Positions 24,301 through 33,790 of a stretch of 64,000 nt of DNA are shown piece by piece. Both the position numbers and the translations under genes were made by a program. Source of the stretch: Phoronis australis (Eukaryota; Phoronida; Phoronidae); NCBI GenBank assembly GCA_002633005.1, contig NMRA01000060.1:378864-442863 (forward strand), read 5' to 3'. The notes under the pieces are model-generated. The model saw nothing but the letters and a program-made list of their open reading frames with translations. It had not been told where the DNA came from and made no database searches. The first letter of the stretch is position 1. Every line of letters starts with the position of its first letter.

Positions 24301-27300
24301 GAGCTGAGAGGGGACCCTTGCGGGAGGCCTGAGCTTGCTTCAAAGACTTCCACTTGCCGAATTTGAGTTGACATCTGCGGGTATCCAGCAAGACTAGGAT
24401 CCAACGGATCATCATATCAGACACCTCCATTTGGCAAGAATACCCACATCCACTTTGTTGTAGGCATCTTCCAGATCGAAGAGAGCAATTGCAGTGTGTT
24501 GCAAAACCTGCATTTCCTGCTGAATTTCATGCAGTATTGCTTCAATGTTGGAGACAGTGGATCTTCTTGGTCTAGCTCCTTCAACTCTCGGTGATAGACA
24601 GCCACGTCTCTCTAGGTCATATGCTAGTCGCTGCACTACAATTTTTTCCGTAATTTTTGCCCAGGTGTTCGCCATGGTGATGATTCTGTATCCTTTCAGT
24701 TTGCTATGGTCTTTCATCGGCTTTGGAAGAACCACCATGTTGCAGTCTCTAAGGGCCTGGTTCATGGTCCCATCAACAAGTGAACTGTTTATGATCTGAA
24801 GGAGCTGGCTCTTCTCCTCAGGGCTCATGCTTTTCAGGTTAGAATATTTAACTCCATCCGGCCCGGGAACTGTGTCTTTACTTATCGAACGTAGGGTTGC
24901 ATCTAGTTCTTCAGGTGAGACTGGTTGCTCATTGTTTTGATCATTCTCCTCGATATGCTGGTTCACTGTGCGTAATTCTTGTTGGACAATGTCAGGGCCA
25001 TTTGACTGCAGTTGTTTCTGGTATCTTAGAAGGAAGGCTTCGTCACCTTTTTCCTGGTCTGTAGCAAGCGTCTTACCATTAGGTCCCTGGATAAGCTGAA
25101 GACCAGATCCTGCTACGGTTGAGATTCTTTTCATTTCCTTAGCCAGATTCTAGTAGAATTTGCTGGTGATTGATAGGTCTCCGGGGTCTGAACTCTGACA
25201 GAAATCATCCCAAAGCATCTGTTTGTTCTTCACTACAACAGCCTGATAGTTATAAGCAACAACATCATCGAAGGCCTGGCGTCGCTCATATATAATTAGC
25301 GGCAAAAACTTGTGACATGTGTTTTTCTGATTTTCACATTTCAGTCTGCATGAAAAGGGAAATTTCTCTTTCAACAGGTACATTTTTTATGACAACCAGG
25401 CATGAGTCACATGGTATGTCACATGACATGTTGTCTCTTGGACAATTTTGCATGATTGTCTGTATTCAAAGATTTACTCTTTCTTCAGAGTGTTCAATCA
25501 AAATGAATGCTTTAACTGATCTGCAAACACCTTTGATTACTGAGTATTTGCCAAATGTATTTCACTGTCATTCAAAAGTAAAACTGCTTTCTGCACTGAA
25601 ATTGGTTCACGCACTAATTGGTAAATGATAACTTTCATTTCAGACAAAACAGAGTTTCTGATGCTTATGAGGAGTTACATGCTACCGGAACATAGAAAAT
25701 TTATTGAAGATATCGGGCTTCATTCAGTAAAAACTTTTGGTAAGTCAAAAAATTCTTATAGAAGCCTTTTTGAAATCTCTTTGTTGGTGACCGCCATCTG
25801 TAGGATGTCTGATGAAACTCAAACATTTTCAAATGTTTCTGTAGTTAAAGACCGCCACTCATGGGCACTGATGACTTAAAATGGATGAGACAGTTTGCGA
25901 ACAGTATCACTCCTGCTTTGCGTTATTATGGTAAAAGTGTCTCCATGTGCACAAAATTGTAGAAAATACACAATATTTTTTATCTTTATTTATAGGTTAT
26001 TGTTGCAAAATGGCTTCTGCATGTGTTCAGAGATGTGTGTAAATTAGTTTGTATTATTTTCTTGTTTGTTTTTAGCAGCATACATTTTCCTTGAAACTGA
26101 GCCCGACTCGACATGGAGCATTGATTTGGTCAAAGATTTACTCTCATAATTAATATCACTCTTGAAATATTTTGAGTATTTTTGACCAATAGCAATTACT
26201 AGGTAATTATTTGTTTTGCAATTTATGAAGGCATAAAGTAAATTAATCTTGTTAGATTGATCAAATTCTGACTGACGTGGTCAATATTTTTGATAGCGTG
26301 TGTTTCTGTTTCTATGTACCAACAGTTCATTCAAGTAGTGACTTGGGACTGGTTGAAAGGTACAACCAGTGTATCGAAGCTCTCACAGACTTCAGGAGTT
26401 ATCACTTACAAATAGTTGCCAAGTAAGTTTAAGCAAATCACCGACTGCCATAACCTCTTCTTTGTGGCCTTTGAAAATGATTATGTTGAGCACTAAATGA
26501 TGTACCGACACAAATCAAGAATTACGTTAAGTGTTTGCGTAGAACTGTCTACCAAAATACTTTTCAGTACCTCAGCTCTTAGCTTCTACCATATCTCAGT
26601 TGTATCTACACAGCCAATAGCAACCAATTGACATAGAGCTCTTTAGTAAAATGACATTGAGAAAGCGACTTGCTTTACCCAATTTCAAATTCTGGTAAGC
26701 ATGAAGGGCTTAGTTGACGATGACAACATGCAATTTCTTTCATTCGTGGACTTTTTACATTGAGCAATTTGGTTGTCCTCCAGCACAACTGTGTAATTTG
26801 ACGGCGAGATGGTTGCTAAGGATTTATGAATCAGGAAAAATACTCTTACTCTTCCGAGTGTATTGAATGTTTTCCATCAACCACTTAATCGCCATCTAAC
26901 GATAAAACACGGGTCATGATGGGTCATTCTGGCTACTCGGATGACGATGGAACTCCACTTGCACTCAGCTGTAATGATGGGTAATTCTGTCTGATCATTT
27001 TTGGCATGTACTTCACATTTACAAAATAATTTAAATGACTTCACTATTGTTTAGTTTTTGTATGTTGTGAGCTCCGTGAAGTCTTTGGAGGTACATTGTT
27101 AACCATCGGAGAGGTCTATATCCATGCATCAGCACCTACGGAAATTTTAAGGAGGCAGTGTGGATTATTGGGATAGGGGGCGCTTCCTTTACCAAAGGTC
27201 GTGGATTCGAGTCCCACTGGGGCACACTGTTAGACCCTTGAGTCGGGTCTCTAGCTCCTCAGCTTGGTTTTAACTATGGGCCTACATGAGCGGCCTGCGC

Positions 27301-27627
27301 ACGTGTGGCACAACGTGTACCAGACGCGCCTGCAATTATTTTTTATTAAAAAAAAATGAAATTTATAAAATGATTACACTTGATATTTAATTTTCTCTCT
27401 TGTGAAGTTTTTCTACCTCACCTACCTGATTCATGATGATTTTTTCTTGTAAACCCCCTTTTAATTTCTGCAGGTACATTCTTGTGCCATCACAAACGTA
27501 CAAGAAGAATAAGACGTTCGAAAGTGTGTCTAACCAAGGAACAGGAGGAACAAACTTGATGCCCTTCTTGAAGGACATTCGGAACACGACAAAACAGAGC
27601 TCTATAGAAGAGAACCCAGAAACGTAG
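12081..27627 (+). CDS. IDO: Indoleamine 2,3-dioxygenase (IDO), 11 exons seen, 5' end missing
   Basis: Heme dioxygenase that opens the tryptophan indole ring to N-formylkynurenine, the first step of the cytosolic kynurenine pathway. Exons by similarity and GT/AG sites: 12081-12200, 12720-12838, 15342-15356, 16871-16973, 19297-19414, 20621-20669, 21340-21409, 21931-22006, 25644-25739, 26326-26422, 27474-27627 (TAG stop). They total 1017 nt in unbroken phase, giving 338 residues. Diagnostic blocks are GYVWQEGD, NLAVPW, LGLPPVIVH, MANWKMTDPNG, LRPFLNGW, LPDGLIYQGV, GGSAAQS, FRSYHLQIVAKYI (proximal heme His) and GTGGTNLMPFLK. The usual family length is about 400, so roughly 60 N-terminal residues (before MPLLDH) lie in exon(s) I could not find. 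The ATG at 12081 aligns with an internal Met and is probably not the start. His and Leu in VHTSLCMANW resemble IDO2 and invertebrate IDO more than IDO1. The family assignment is secure; whether the enzyme is a fast or slow tryptophan oxidiser is not known. Confidence 0.95.
13037..14094. mobile_element. Harbinger-like nonautonomous DNA transposon
   Basis: Terminal inverted repeats of about 33 bp: left GGGCTGTTTCAGTGAAAAAT (13037), right the reverse complement of GGGCTGTTCCAGCAAAAT (ending 14094), each continuing to ATGGGAGGGG. They are flanked by TTA on both sides (13034-13036, 14095-14097), the 3-bp duplication typical of PIF/Harbinger. The 1058-bp interior has no transposase and contains internal repeats of the TCCGTCCAAAAATTGACTGG type at about 13225 and 13380. 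Confidence 0.75.
15342..15356 (+). CDS. IDO: 15-nt microexon of IDO
   Basis: The bases between a TTTCAG acceptor and a GTAAGT donor encode only P-Y-D-I plus split codons on both sides. They are required to keep frame between the exon ending DPNG (phase 2) and the exon starting NIETIF (which needs 1 base). The place corresponds to the PLTYEN or FLEIGN stretch after the DPN motif in vertebrate IDO proteins. It is far too short for gene finders and is easily lost. Confidence 0.82.
15736..15809. mobile_element. Very short hAT-like element, 74 bp, hairpin
   Basis: It begins CAGGGGTCCCAGATTTTGAG and ends with the inverse of CAGGGGGCCCTACACTTTGAG. The arms also share GAGAACCAGT, so they pair over nearly their whole length with only about 24 bases between. 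CAGGGG...CCCCTG ends are typical of hAT elements. I do not see a clean 8-bp duplication. Confidence 0.6.
16112..16756 (+). mobile_element. Probable solo LTR of a Ty3/gypsy-type retrotransposon
   Basis: It starts TGTAACGGGGGCGG and ends TCCTGTTACA, so the ends follow the TG...CA rule with TGTAAC inverted. The flanking 4-mers are GTAG and GTAA, a near match to a target duplication. Inside are two copies of a hairpin-forming unit around TCGGGAGGAGCCCGA (about 16402 and 16454), and higher GC than the surrounding intron. No internal retrotransposon genes are adjacent. Orientation and superfamily are inferred. Confidence 0.55.
16871..22006 (+). CDS. IDO: IDO large-domain exons, front part
   Basis: Exons 16871-16973, 19297-19414, 20621-20669, 21340-21409 and 21931-22006 cover the start of the heme-binding large domain. 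The first holds FNFPTGTWGCGWFMR, which replaces the conserved GFFLVS-type distal pocket segment. The third, SHFYNTLRPFLNG, keeps the Phe and Arg equivalent to human F226 and R231. The fifth carries GGSAAQS, the conserved glycine-rich loop beside the heme. Introns between these exons hold a THAP fragment and the 124-bp tandem array. Confidence 0.92.
17520..18115. mobile_element. Dispersed AT-rich repeat, copy 1
   Basis: It shares long stretches with 30040-30505 and 46385-46640: TGTCCAAATTTGGCTAATTT, CTTTTTTGCTAAATTTTACT, GTCAAAAATCAAA, AAACCTATAGT and TGGTAGATATTTGGCT. It is noncoding, about 600 bp, in an IDO intron. The class of the family is unknown. Confidence 0.55.
18425..19100. repeat. 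Inverted repeat pair with 26-bp perfect core
   Basis: 18456-18481 and 19040-19065 are exact reverse complements (CGATTCCTTTGTGTGACTGT and onward). Similarity continues outward for about 30 bases on each side with mismatches. The 560-bp spacer is noncoding. It could be a foldback or MITE-type element. Confidence 0.6.
19590..19786 (-). pseudogene. Decayed THAP-domain fragment, copy 2
   Basis: Minus strand from ATG at 19786: MPMKYYCCAESCNSDVKK, then after a one-base slip DKLDKYQWMTDVKFFAFPTP and IRDTKMCPTSKKRSHAFSS. The CCAxxCNSD start and FAFPT box are typical THAP features. It matches the fragment at 22241 most closely. Confidence 0.65.
20747..21240 (+). repeat. Tandem array of four 124-bp units
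   Basis: Units are 20747-20870, 20871-20994, 20995-21118 and 21119-21240 (the last lacks 2 bases). They are almost identical, each beginning GTAACATAGTTTAACATC and ending TTATTTTTCCAAGC(A/G)G. The array fills the IDO intron between exons 20621-20669 and 21340-21409. The junction TTTTTCCAAGCAG|GTAACA looks like an acceptor next to a donor. Confidence 0.95.
22241..22440 (+). pseudogene. Decayed THAP-domain fragment, copy 3
   Basis: Plus strand: the start ATGCCAACAAAGTATTA reads into NYCCAVGCNSDVKKFDKLDN, then with slips WMRDLKFFAF and IRDTKMCLTSKTRSRAFS. The THAP start C-x-x-x-C and FAF box are visible. Two stops and a frame change break it. Confidence 0.65.
22600..25340 (-). pseudogene. 5'-truncated non-LTR retrotransposon with RT and RNase H
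   Basis: The element lies antisense within the IDO intron 22007-25643. Read on the minus strand it gives part of the pre-RT region (around 25280), then reverse transcriptase: ISKDTVPGPDGVKYSNLK, MVVLPKPMKDHSKLKGYRII, IALFDLEDAYNKVD, SGLPQGSPLSSVLFNV, and the catalytic box YSYVDDLIVA near 24240. RNase H follows, with ATDGSLRDD (about 23370), EYEAYEDAL (23250), LLTDS and PGHCGISFNVKADELAG (about 23060-23000). RT followed by RNase H without LTRs suggests the I/Loa type of LINEs. The reading frame shifts several times and no endonuclease domain is visible, so it is dead and 5' truncated. Confidence 0.88.
25644..27627 (+). CDS. IDO: IDO C-terminal exons with proximal heme ligand
   Basis: Exons 25644-25739, 26326-26422 and 27474-27627. 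The first reads MRSYMLPEHRKFIEDI, equal to the family RYMPPAHRNF block. The second ends in FRSYHLQIVA, whose His is the fifth ligand of the heme iron. The third carries KYILVPSQ, the mobile-loop motif GTGGT and LMPFLKDIRNTT before the TAG at 27625. The intron before the last exon contains a SINE. Confidence 0.95.
27151..27357 (+). mobile_element. tRNA-derived SINE with A-rich tail
   Basis: The head carries GGAGGCAGTGTGGATTATTG (A-box region) and GGTCGTGGATTCGAGTCCC, a clear pol III B box near 27210. The tail is AATTATTTTTTATTAAAAAAAAA. GAAATTTTAA before it (27141-27150) and GAAATTTATAA after it (27358-27368) make a likely target duplication. It lies sense-oriented in the last IDO intron. It is not a functional tRNA, since the anticodon arm and 3' half do not close. 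Confidence 0.8.
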
Positions 27628-27899
27628 AAACAGCGTGAAAGGTGTGGTAGAGCGCCTTCCATTTAGGATTGTTTTTGGTGGATTTGCTCTCTGGCTCAAA
27701 TTCATTTCACACTATACTATATTACTATATCACTGGGTTTCATGATTTGACCCAAAAATGGTTGTTACCTTCTATTTCTACAATTAATTCCTCCTCCATT
27801 TAAACACTCTTTGTGCCACAAAATGGATCCTACAATGCCTTATGACCAGTCTTTCCTTACAATTGTTAATTTACTGACAAAGCGTCAAATTACGAGCTA

Positions 27900-27905
27900 A
27901 ATAAA
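27900..27905 (+). promoter_or_regulatory. Candidate polyadenylation signal of IDO
   Basis: AATAAA lies about 270 bases after the IDO stop codon. It is the first canonical hexamer I see downstream on this strand. Use as the actual cleavage signal is inferred. Confidence 0.5.
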
Positions 27906-29557
27906 TGCCGGTTTTGCAGACTTTGTGAGGATTTTTTAAAGTGTCCCAAGTCTTAGGGTTAACGAGGGTTATACATAGCATTATTTTGTTTTGAAGTAAA
28001 ATTGAAGTGATTTGTTCGTTGTTAATATTTTCTTGTAGGCTTAAACAGGGTTTAGAGAGTGCAAAATTAATGTGTCTAATGTATTGTCCTGCCAATACTG
28101 TAGTACTTAAGTGTAGTTTTTCTGAGGGGCGATTCTGAGATGTTGAAAGGACAATTGCGAATGGCTTATGTATGATTCATTGTGCCCATGCTGTCTTCCA
28201 TCCTGTTGCTGCCCTTCCACAAATTGTTATTGAATTGTAGTGTTTAACTATGATGTAAACATTAAGCAGCATATAAACACTATGGTCATTCTCATGTTGC
28301 TAGTAATTAATAATTATTAGTTAAGTAATTACCAATTATCGTACAAAATTATAAATAGAATAGCGACCTGTAAGACCAAAATACAGTAAAATTCGTTCAA
28401 CTTGGATCCAATGGGGCTGAGAGATTTTATCTGAGTATAGCGAAATGCGACTTGCCTGAAGGACCTGAGTGCACGATCTCCAACATTTTTACTTCAGAAC
28501 TTCGTCCGAGTTGAGCAAAGATCTGACTGTATCTGTACGACTTGTGTGGGTTTTACTGTGTAGGCAGCTAGGGAATTTTTATATAAACCTATCTCAAGTT
28601 TAGACTACCTCACGCAGTAGTATTATCTTCTTTGGCAGCTGTTAGTATTTTGAGATGGTGTGCAAACTGATTGAATATTTGGGATCATATGTGTTTGTGT
28701 GAGTGTGTAAAATTTATTTATAATGTGATCAAATGTGTGGCTGATGCTTGACTCGTATTTTTTGACCAATTTTTTTAATAAGTTCACTTTGTCACTAACT
28801 CATTATATATAAAGTGTTTTTAAAGGTGTTGTTTAAGGGAGAAAGCGACCATTTATTGATGTTATGGTTAGTAAAAGTACTGACATACGTCTTTACAAGG
28901 ACACTTGGGATCTGTAGATTTACTAAAGATAACATCAAAAAACGGTTATACATTCCTCCTTAAGGTGTCCTTGTAGTCAGTGTAAACTCCTTGGCATTCA
29001 CTGACCACTGAACAGACAGCGTTGATGTCAAGAACACATGAATGGAAAAGAGGGTGATAACTTTATAGTCTAGGTAATGCAAATTCTTTGAAAATTTCTG
29101 TTGACGTAATTATTTGTTAAGCAGCATACAGCACATGTGAGAAGAACCATCTCCTGAGTAACAAAACTTCTGCAGTTTTACAAATTTTCAGTTTTCGTTA
29201 TTGTGAATTCTTTCTTGGTGAAGAAGTGTCCACCTGCCATAGACTCATCATGTCCAGTTCAACATTGTTAAATGAAAGAACTTTTTCAGTTTATACTTGA
29301 TATTTTTTATTCAATTGAAATGAAATAATAATCGTTTTTGAAACTTGATAGTTCTTGATAGACACGCTGTTATATTGCAATTGTTTTCCACCTTTTTGCT
29401 ATACATGTTCATACCCAGTTGTGGACCAATTCTTTGACCAAGTGTTTATGTTACAAATAATTTAGTGAGATGCCGGCAACAATATATTTTATACTCATTT
29501 TCAATTGTTTTATTTCTGATTTCTGTCTTCTGTGTTTGCTCTGGTTCTCCCTTTGTT
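27906..29557. other. Intergenic, no gene seen
   Basis: AT-rich sequence after the IDO gene, between convergent IDO and CLEC16A. No frame or clear repeat that I can support. Confidence 0.4.
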
Positions 29558-29812
29558 CAGGGCTTGGAATGACCTATGACAGAAAAAGAGGAAAATTTTC
29601 CAGGTGACGTATCATTCTACAAATAAGCTTATGTGATAGAAATATTTATTGTGTTGTAAAATTTAACTACAAGAAACATTTTTTGCATGAATAAAGTCAA
29701 AATAATGATAAAAAAGAAATGAAGAAAAGTAAACTGGAAATCAAGTGAGAGGAAATTGAAACCAAATGGTAAAATTAATCCTCTTAAAAGAGGAAAATAC
29801 CAAGCCGTTCTG
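29558..29812. mobile_element. hAT-like MITE, copy 1
   Basis: It starts CAGGGCTTGGAATGACC and ends near AATACCAAGCCGTTCTG, the worn inverse of the start. The interior matches 33417-33665 with AAAAGAGGAAA tracts, GTGATAGAAATATTTATTGT and CTCTTAAAAGAGGAAAAT. No transposase frame. Confidence 0.65.
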
Positions 29813-30039
29813 TGGTTAAAACAATGTTTTATTTCTAAATGATCTTTGTGGTATTGCTTTTTGATGAAAACAGTGTTTGTAGTCACGTTAATCACAAAAT
29901 AAACATCTGATGTGAAGAAATTTGTCTTTCAATGTTTTTGCTTTTAAATTTTGTACTTAATGTTCACGTTATATAGCATCTTATCGATAAGTATTTATTT
30001 TAAATTAGCTACAAATAAAAAGGTATAGATTTTGAAATT

Positions 30040-30505
30040 CAAAAATGCGTGTTTAAAAACTTTTACTTCAACCTTTGGTAATGTTACCATTGTTTTACCT
30101 TGAACGAACCTTTTTTCCTAAATTTCACTGAAAAGACATGGTCACATGACCCACTTAGTGGGAGATAAGTATAAATTTAGGCTTCTGGAGGCTTTGTTCT
30201 TTCAGAAAATTTCTACTTTTACTTATTTTAAGATGAAATCAGTCAAAAATTCTAACATTTTTCTAAATATCAATTCGTTTTTGTTTCATGCGCATTTTTT
30301 CATAAAGATCCTAAAAGACCTATTTCTGATAGCCCCTTGTGCAAAAGCAGAACATGTTAAGAAAAATTCCTAATAATTTTGGAAAAACAGTGCATAAAAC
30401 ATAGTATCTGAAAGTTTTATATGAAGAATACAATTGGTCAATTCTGAGATACGATGTTCTGAAATTAGCCAAATTTGGACATTTTTCTAGGGTCCAACAT
30501 AATCT
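30040..30505. mobile_element. Dispersed AT-rich repeat, copy 2
   Basis: Relative of 17520-18115 and 46385-46640. Shared pieces include ACATGGTCACATGACC (with 46480), AAATTTCACTGAAA, GTCAAAAATTC, and on the reverse strand TGTCCAAATTTGGCTAATTT (30463-30482). Confidence 0.5.
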
Positions 30506-31287
30506 TTTTTGAGTATAGACTACTTCTCACTTCTTTGTATCATTTGAAATGACACAATGATCAATGAAAGAACAGTGATGCCATTGGCCAGCACTTGTGA
30601 TCCAACCAATGGTACTAAATCACAAAGTAGCTAGATATTAAATATTTATTACCCGTCAATCACAAAGTCAATAGAATTACTATACAGAAAAATAGCAACT
30701 CATTTTGTTTCTAGGACTAAGAAAACTTGTATCCAACAGTCACTTAAAACTGCAGTAATCTATTTCAATCTATAGTACTCATCACAAATAAAAACTTGAG
30801 ACGAACTAAAAGTCGGGTTTGCAATATGCTAGGCTCTCTTGCAACACATGTAAGCTCATGATTGGATAACTGTGAACTCAAATGTGAGGTCAACACACAA
30901 CACTTATCCAATAATAGCATAGAGATAAGTAGAGTGCGAGTCCAATGAACTGAACATGAGACGATGTGTTAAACAGTTTGAGGTATGAACAAGAACTATA
31001 TACAGGTTTTATACAATGCTTAATCTTTCCCTGAGGTAGGAACAGAAAAACAGGACATGTCACAAATGTATAAACTCTCTTAGTATACCACCTGGGAGTA
31101 AATTTTTATGCCATCTTGATGTGAACTTTAGTCCTCCTGGAAAAGAACTGGTATGCTGTTGCTTGACAATGTCATGTTTTCTATTGAACAACATCATTCA
31201 ATCGTAACCACTTGTTCCTTGTCCATTTGCATTGTTAAAATGACTGATATCACTCTAATTCTTTTACCCAAATAACAAGGGGAGGAA

Positions 31288-31666
31288 TCAACAATTGGTC
31301 GGACTTCAAAACAGTCGGCTGGACAGCAAAATCAAATGGCCGGTGATCAAACATGTCGTTCGGACTTCAAAATGCAATGGCCTCACCCAAAAAAAAACTG
31401 CAAGTAGTTTTCTGGACCCAAAACACAATGGCCAGTGCTATAACCAGTTGGCCGGTGACTTGTTCGGCCAAGGGGTTTGAGCACCCGCCAATCCATATTA
31501 GGTTTGGCCAACCAGTTTTTTGGGTTCGGCCATCTGGTTTTGAGGTAGCAGACATCGCGCTTTGAGGTTCGGCCACCAAGTTAGAACACCGGCCCTTGGA
31601 TTTTGCAGTCCAACCAGCTGGTCTTGAAGTCCAGGCAAGTGGTTTTGAAGTCCAACCAATTGTTGA
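31288..31666. mobile_element. Second foldback element with minisatellite arms
   Basis: The outer ends CAACAATTGGTCGGACTTCA (31289 on) and its inverse at 31642-31666 are reverse complements. Inward, a 20-base unit like TGGCCGGACTTCAAAAC repeats on the left, and its complement GTTTTGAAGTCCAACCA repeats on the right, meeting around 31480. It is noncoding; apparent frames such as LVGLQNHLPGLQDQLVGLQN arise from the repeat. Confidence 0.7.
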
Positions 31667-33416
31667 ATAAGCATTGCTTTCATGTTAACAAAGAGCAATG
31701 GAAATCTGAGCATTAGAATGATAAACTAACAACCTTTGCTTGTTTGACAAACACAAGGTTTGACACTTCACAACAAAAAGCATGAAACAGGAGATAAAAA
31801 TCTCCTCTCATCCTCAAAGTATAAAAATAACTGTTCTTCAATAACAGTACTTTCAAAACTGCATCTACCGTCCTAACTAACCCATTCACATAATGATGTT
31901 ATCAAAAAAAAAAAATTCCTTATCACAGACCACCACACATAAATAATGTGGATTTGGTTTGTGCTTAACAAATCACCAAATTTAATATGCAAAAGTAAAT
32001 AAATTACCATGACCTAAATATTGTACCTAAGCAGGTCTCTATAAAGAGTTTGTGAACTAATATGAACATCTACAGTAACATTTTGCTGCGAGTAACTTGA
32101 CTTTGAAATCCAAACCCTAAAACTATGAAATTGGTCATCCCTTTAAATTAAAATAAATTATCAATAAATAGTTTATAGTTACTGAACTCATAAGTTGAAG
32201 CGATTGTTTGCACACAACTGTAATAAGACCTTCAGGCAAACATCTTAAAAACTGGCGAGTGTTGCATTCGTCAAGCAATATTATTTCTTCTGAAGAAATA
32301 ATTCAAGTCATGAAATGCAAGTTTTCCAGGCAAGCATGGATCTCATAGCCAACATTTCCCAAACTGCCTTCAGCATATTTAATCTTAGTTTGAACGCTTC
32401 ACCAGCTGAGGTGTGCAAACTATCTCTTGAACCACCATACCACAGTATTGCACTCTTAACTAATACATCATTTAATATGTAGATGGAGTAAAGCTAAGTA
32501 CCAAAAGGTATGCCAAAAGAAAGTCTAGCAAAGTCGCAGTAGAGTAACAACTTACACCACATGCATATATGGCATACAAAATCCTTTACAAAAATAGTTT
32601 CCAGAAAAATTCCCAGTGAAATTACATTGCAGTTACGCCAAGATCTTCAATTGGAATATAACAAAATAATCGACATTAAAACAACCCAAATTTGTGCTTC
32701 ACTTAATGTCATTTCGTTAAGAGATCACAGTGATGCAGAGAGGCAGGCAATACTTCAGGGAGTTACCCAAGCCTAATGCGATGACGGAAACGAACCGTTT
32801 ACCGCAGTCGGTAGGATGAGCCATGAAGCACAAACGACAACGGTTAAATTAACATTTACCAAAATTCTGTTTGCCTCATGTCACATCAGTGAGTAGATAC
32901 TGAATAAAAGAGGTCACAGGAAGACAGACTTATCCAATAATGAAAGTAAACTCTAGGAAACAAAGTTTCGCGCGATTACTTACTGTATACAGTATATGCC
33001 ATACATTCAGACAAAATGACGCGGGATTCCCAGTCATGATAGCTGGATGGAGGCTAAACTCAACGTCAGAATAGCCTTCTCTGAAGACGAAGAATGAAGG
33101 AGAGTAAATGGGAAAGTTGGAAATGTGGCTAAAACATTCCGTAATTAGAATTTTGCCACTAAAATAGTCAATACCTGCCATTTTTACTCTCGTAATGATG
33201 GGAAACAGTGTTTTGTCTGTTTACTTTTGTTCAGTACTGATGACAGCTTGCACCAGCAACTTTGTTCAAAACACACTATCTCTAGCAACTGGCCGTCACT
33301 TGAAAACTGAGTGGGGAAAAAGAATGGACTCTTCAAGACAGTGAGAATAATTATTAATACAACTGACATATCCCAATGATCAAGGCCATAAAAAATTACT
33401 GTAAATGAATTGAGGT
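31667..33416. other. Intergenic, no gene seen
   Basis: AT-rich noncoding sequence between the foldback element and the MITE in the CLEC16A 3' region. Short frames here (for example at 32561) show no family features. Confidence 0.4.
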
Positions 33417-33665
33417 CAGGGCTTGGAATTACAAATGACAAAAAAAGAGGAAACATTTCCAGGTGTATTGTCATTCCACAAATTAATAGGCTTGTGAGAT
33501 AGAACTATTTTTTGTGATGTAAAATTTTATTGAATCATTCTTGCATGGATTAATTCAAAATAATTATGAAAAAGAGACAAAAAAGAGGAAACTGGAAATC
33601 AAAAAAGAGGAAATCGAAACCAAAAAAGAGAAAATCTTCTTAAAAGAGGAAAATTCCCTGCCCTG
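33417..33665. mobile_element. hAT-like MITE, copy 2, next to the CLEC16A stop
   Basis: Terminal inverted repeats CAGGGCTTGGAATT and the inverse of CAGGGCAGGGAATT. TGAGGT stands on both sides, a possible 6-base duplication. It begins 126 bases past the CLEC16A stop codon and is therefore probably inside its 3' UTR, carrying the only nearby AATAAA on the minus strand. The frame KKRKLEIKKEEIETKKEK is a by-product of AAAAGAGGAAA tracts. Confidence 0.7.
33526..33531 (-). promoter_or_regulatory. Candidate polyadenylation signal of CLEC16A
   Basis: AATAAA on the minus strand lies about 260 bases past the stop codon and inside a hAT-like MITE (33417-33665). If used, the transcript end is supplied by the mobile element. 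Use is inferred. Confidence 0.45.
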
Positions 33666-33790
33666 TGAGGTTCAACTTCACTATACAAGACAAATCAACA
33701 AAACAAAGGGGTCTGCTATCACCAAAAGTATACACAACCAAGAGTATGTACAGTTAACAGAAAAAGAAAATCCTTTAAATTCAAGTGTTC

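Noticed and set aside
27196-27235. Possible tRNA gene from the GGATTCGAGTCCC B box
   Set aside because: The acceptor stem does not close and an A-rich tail with flanking direct repeats follows, which is the structure of a SINE.
31353-31713. Repeat protein LVGLQNHLPGLQDQLVGLQN
   Set aside because: By-product of the 20-bp minisatellite in the foldback element; the inverse orientation breaks the frame halfway.
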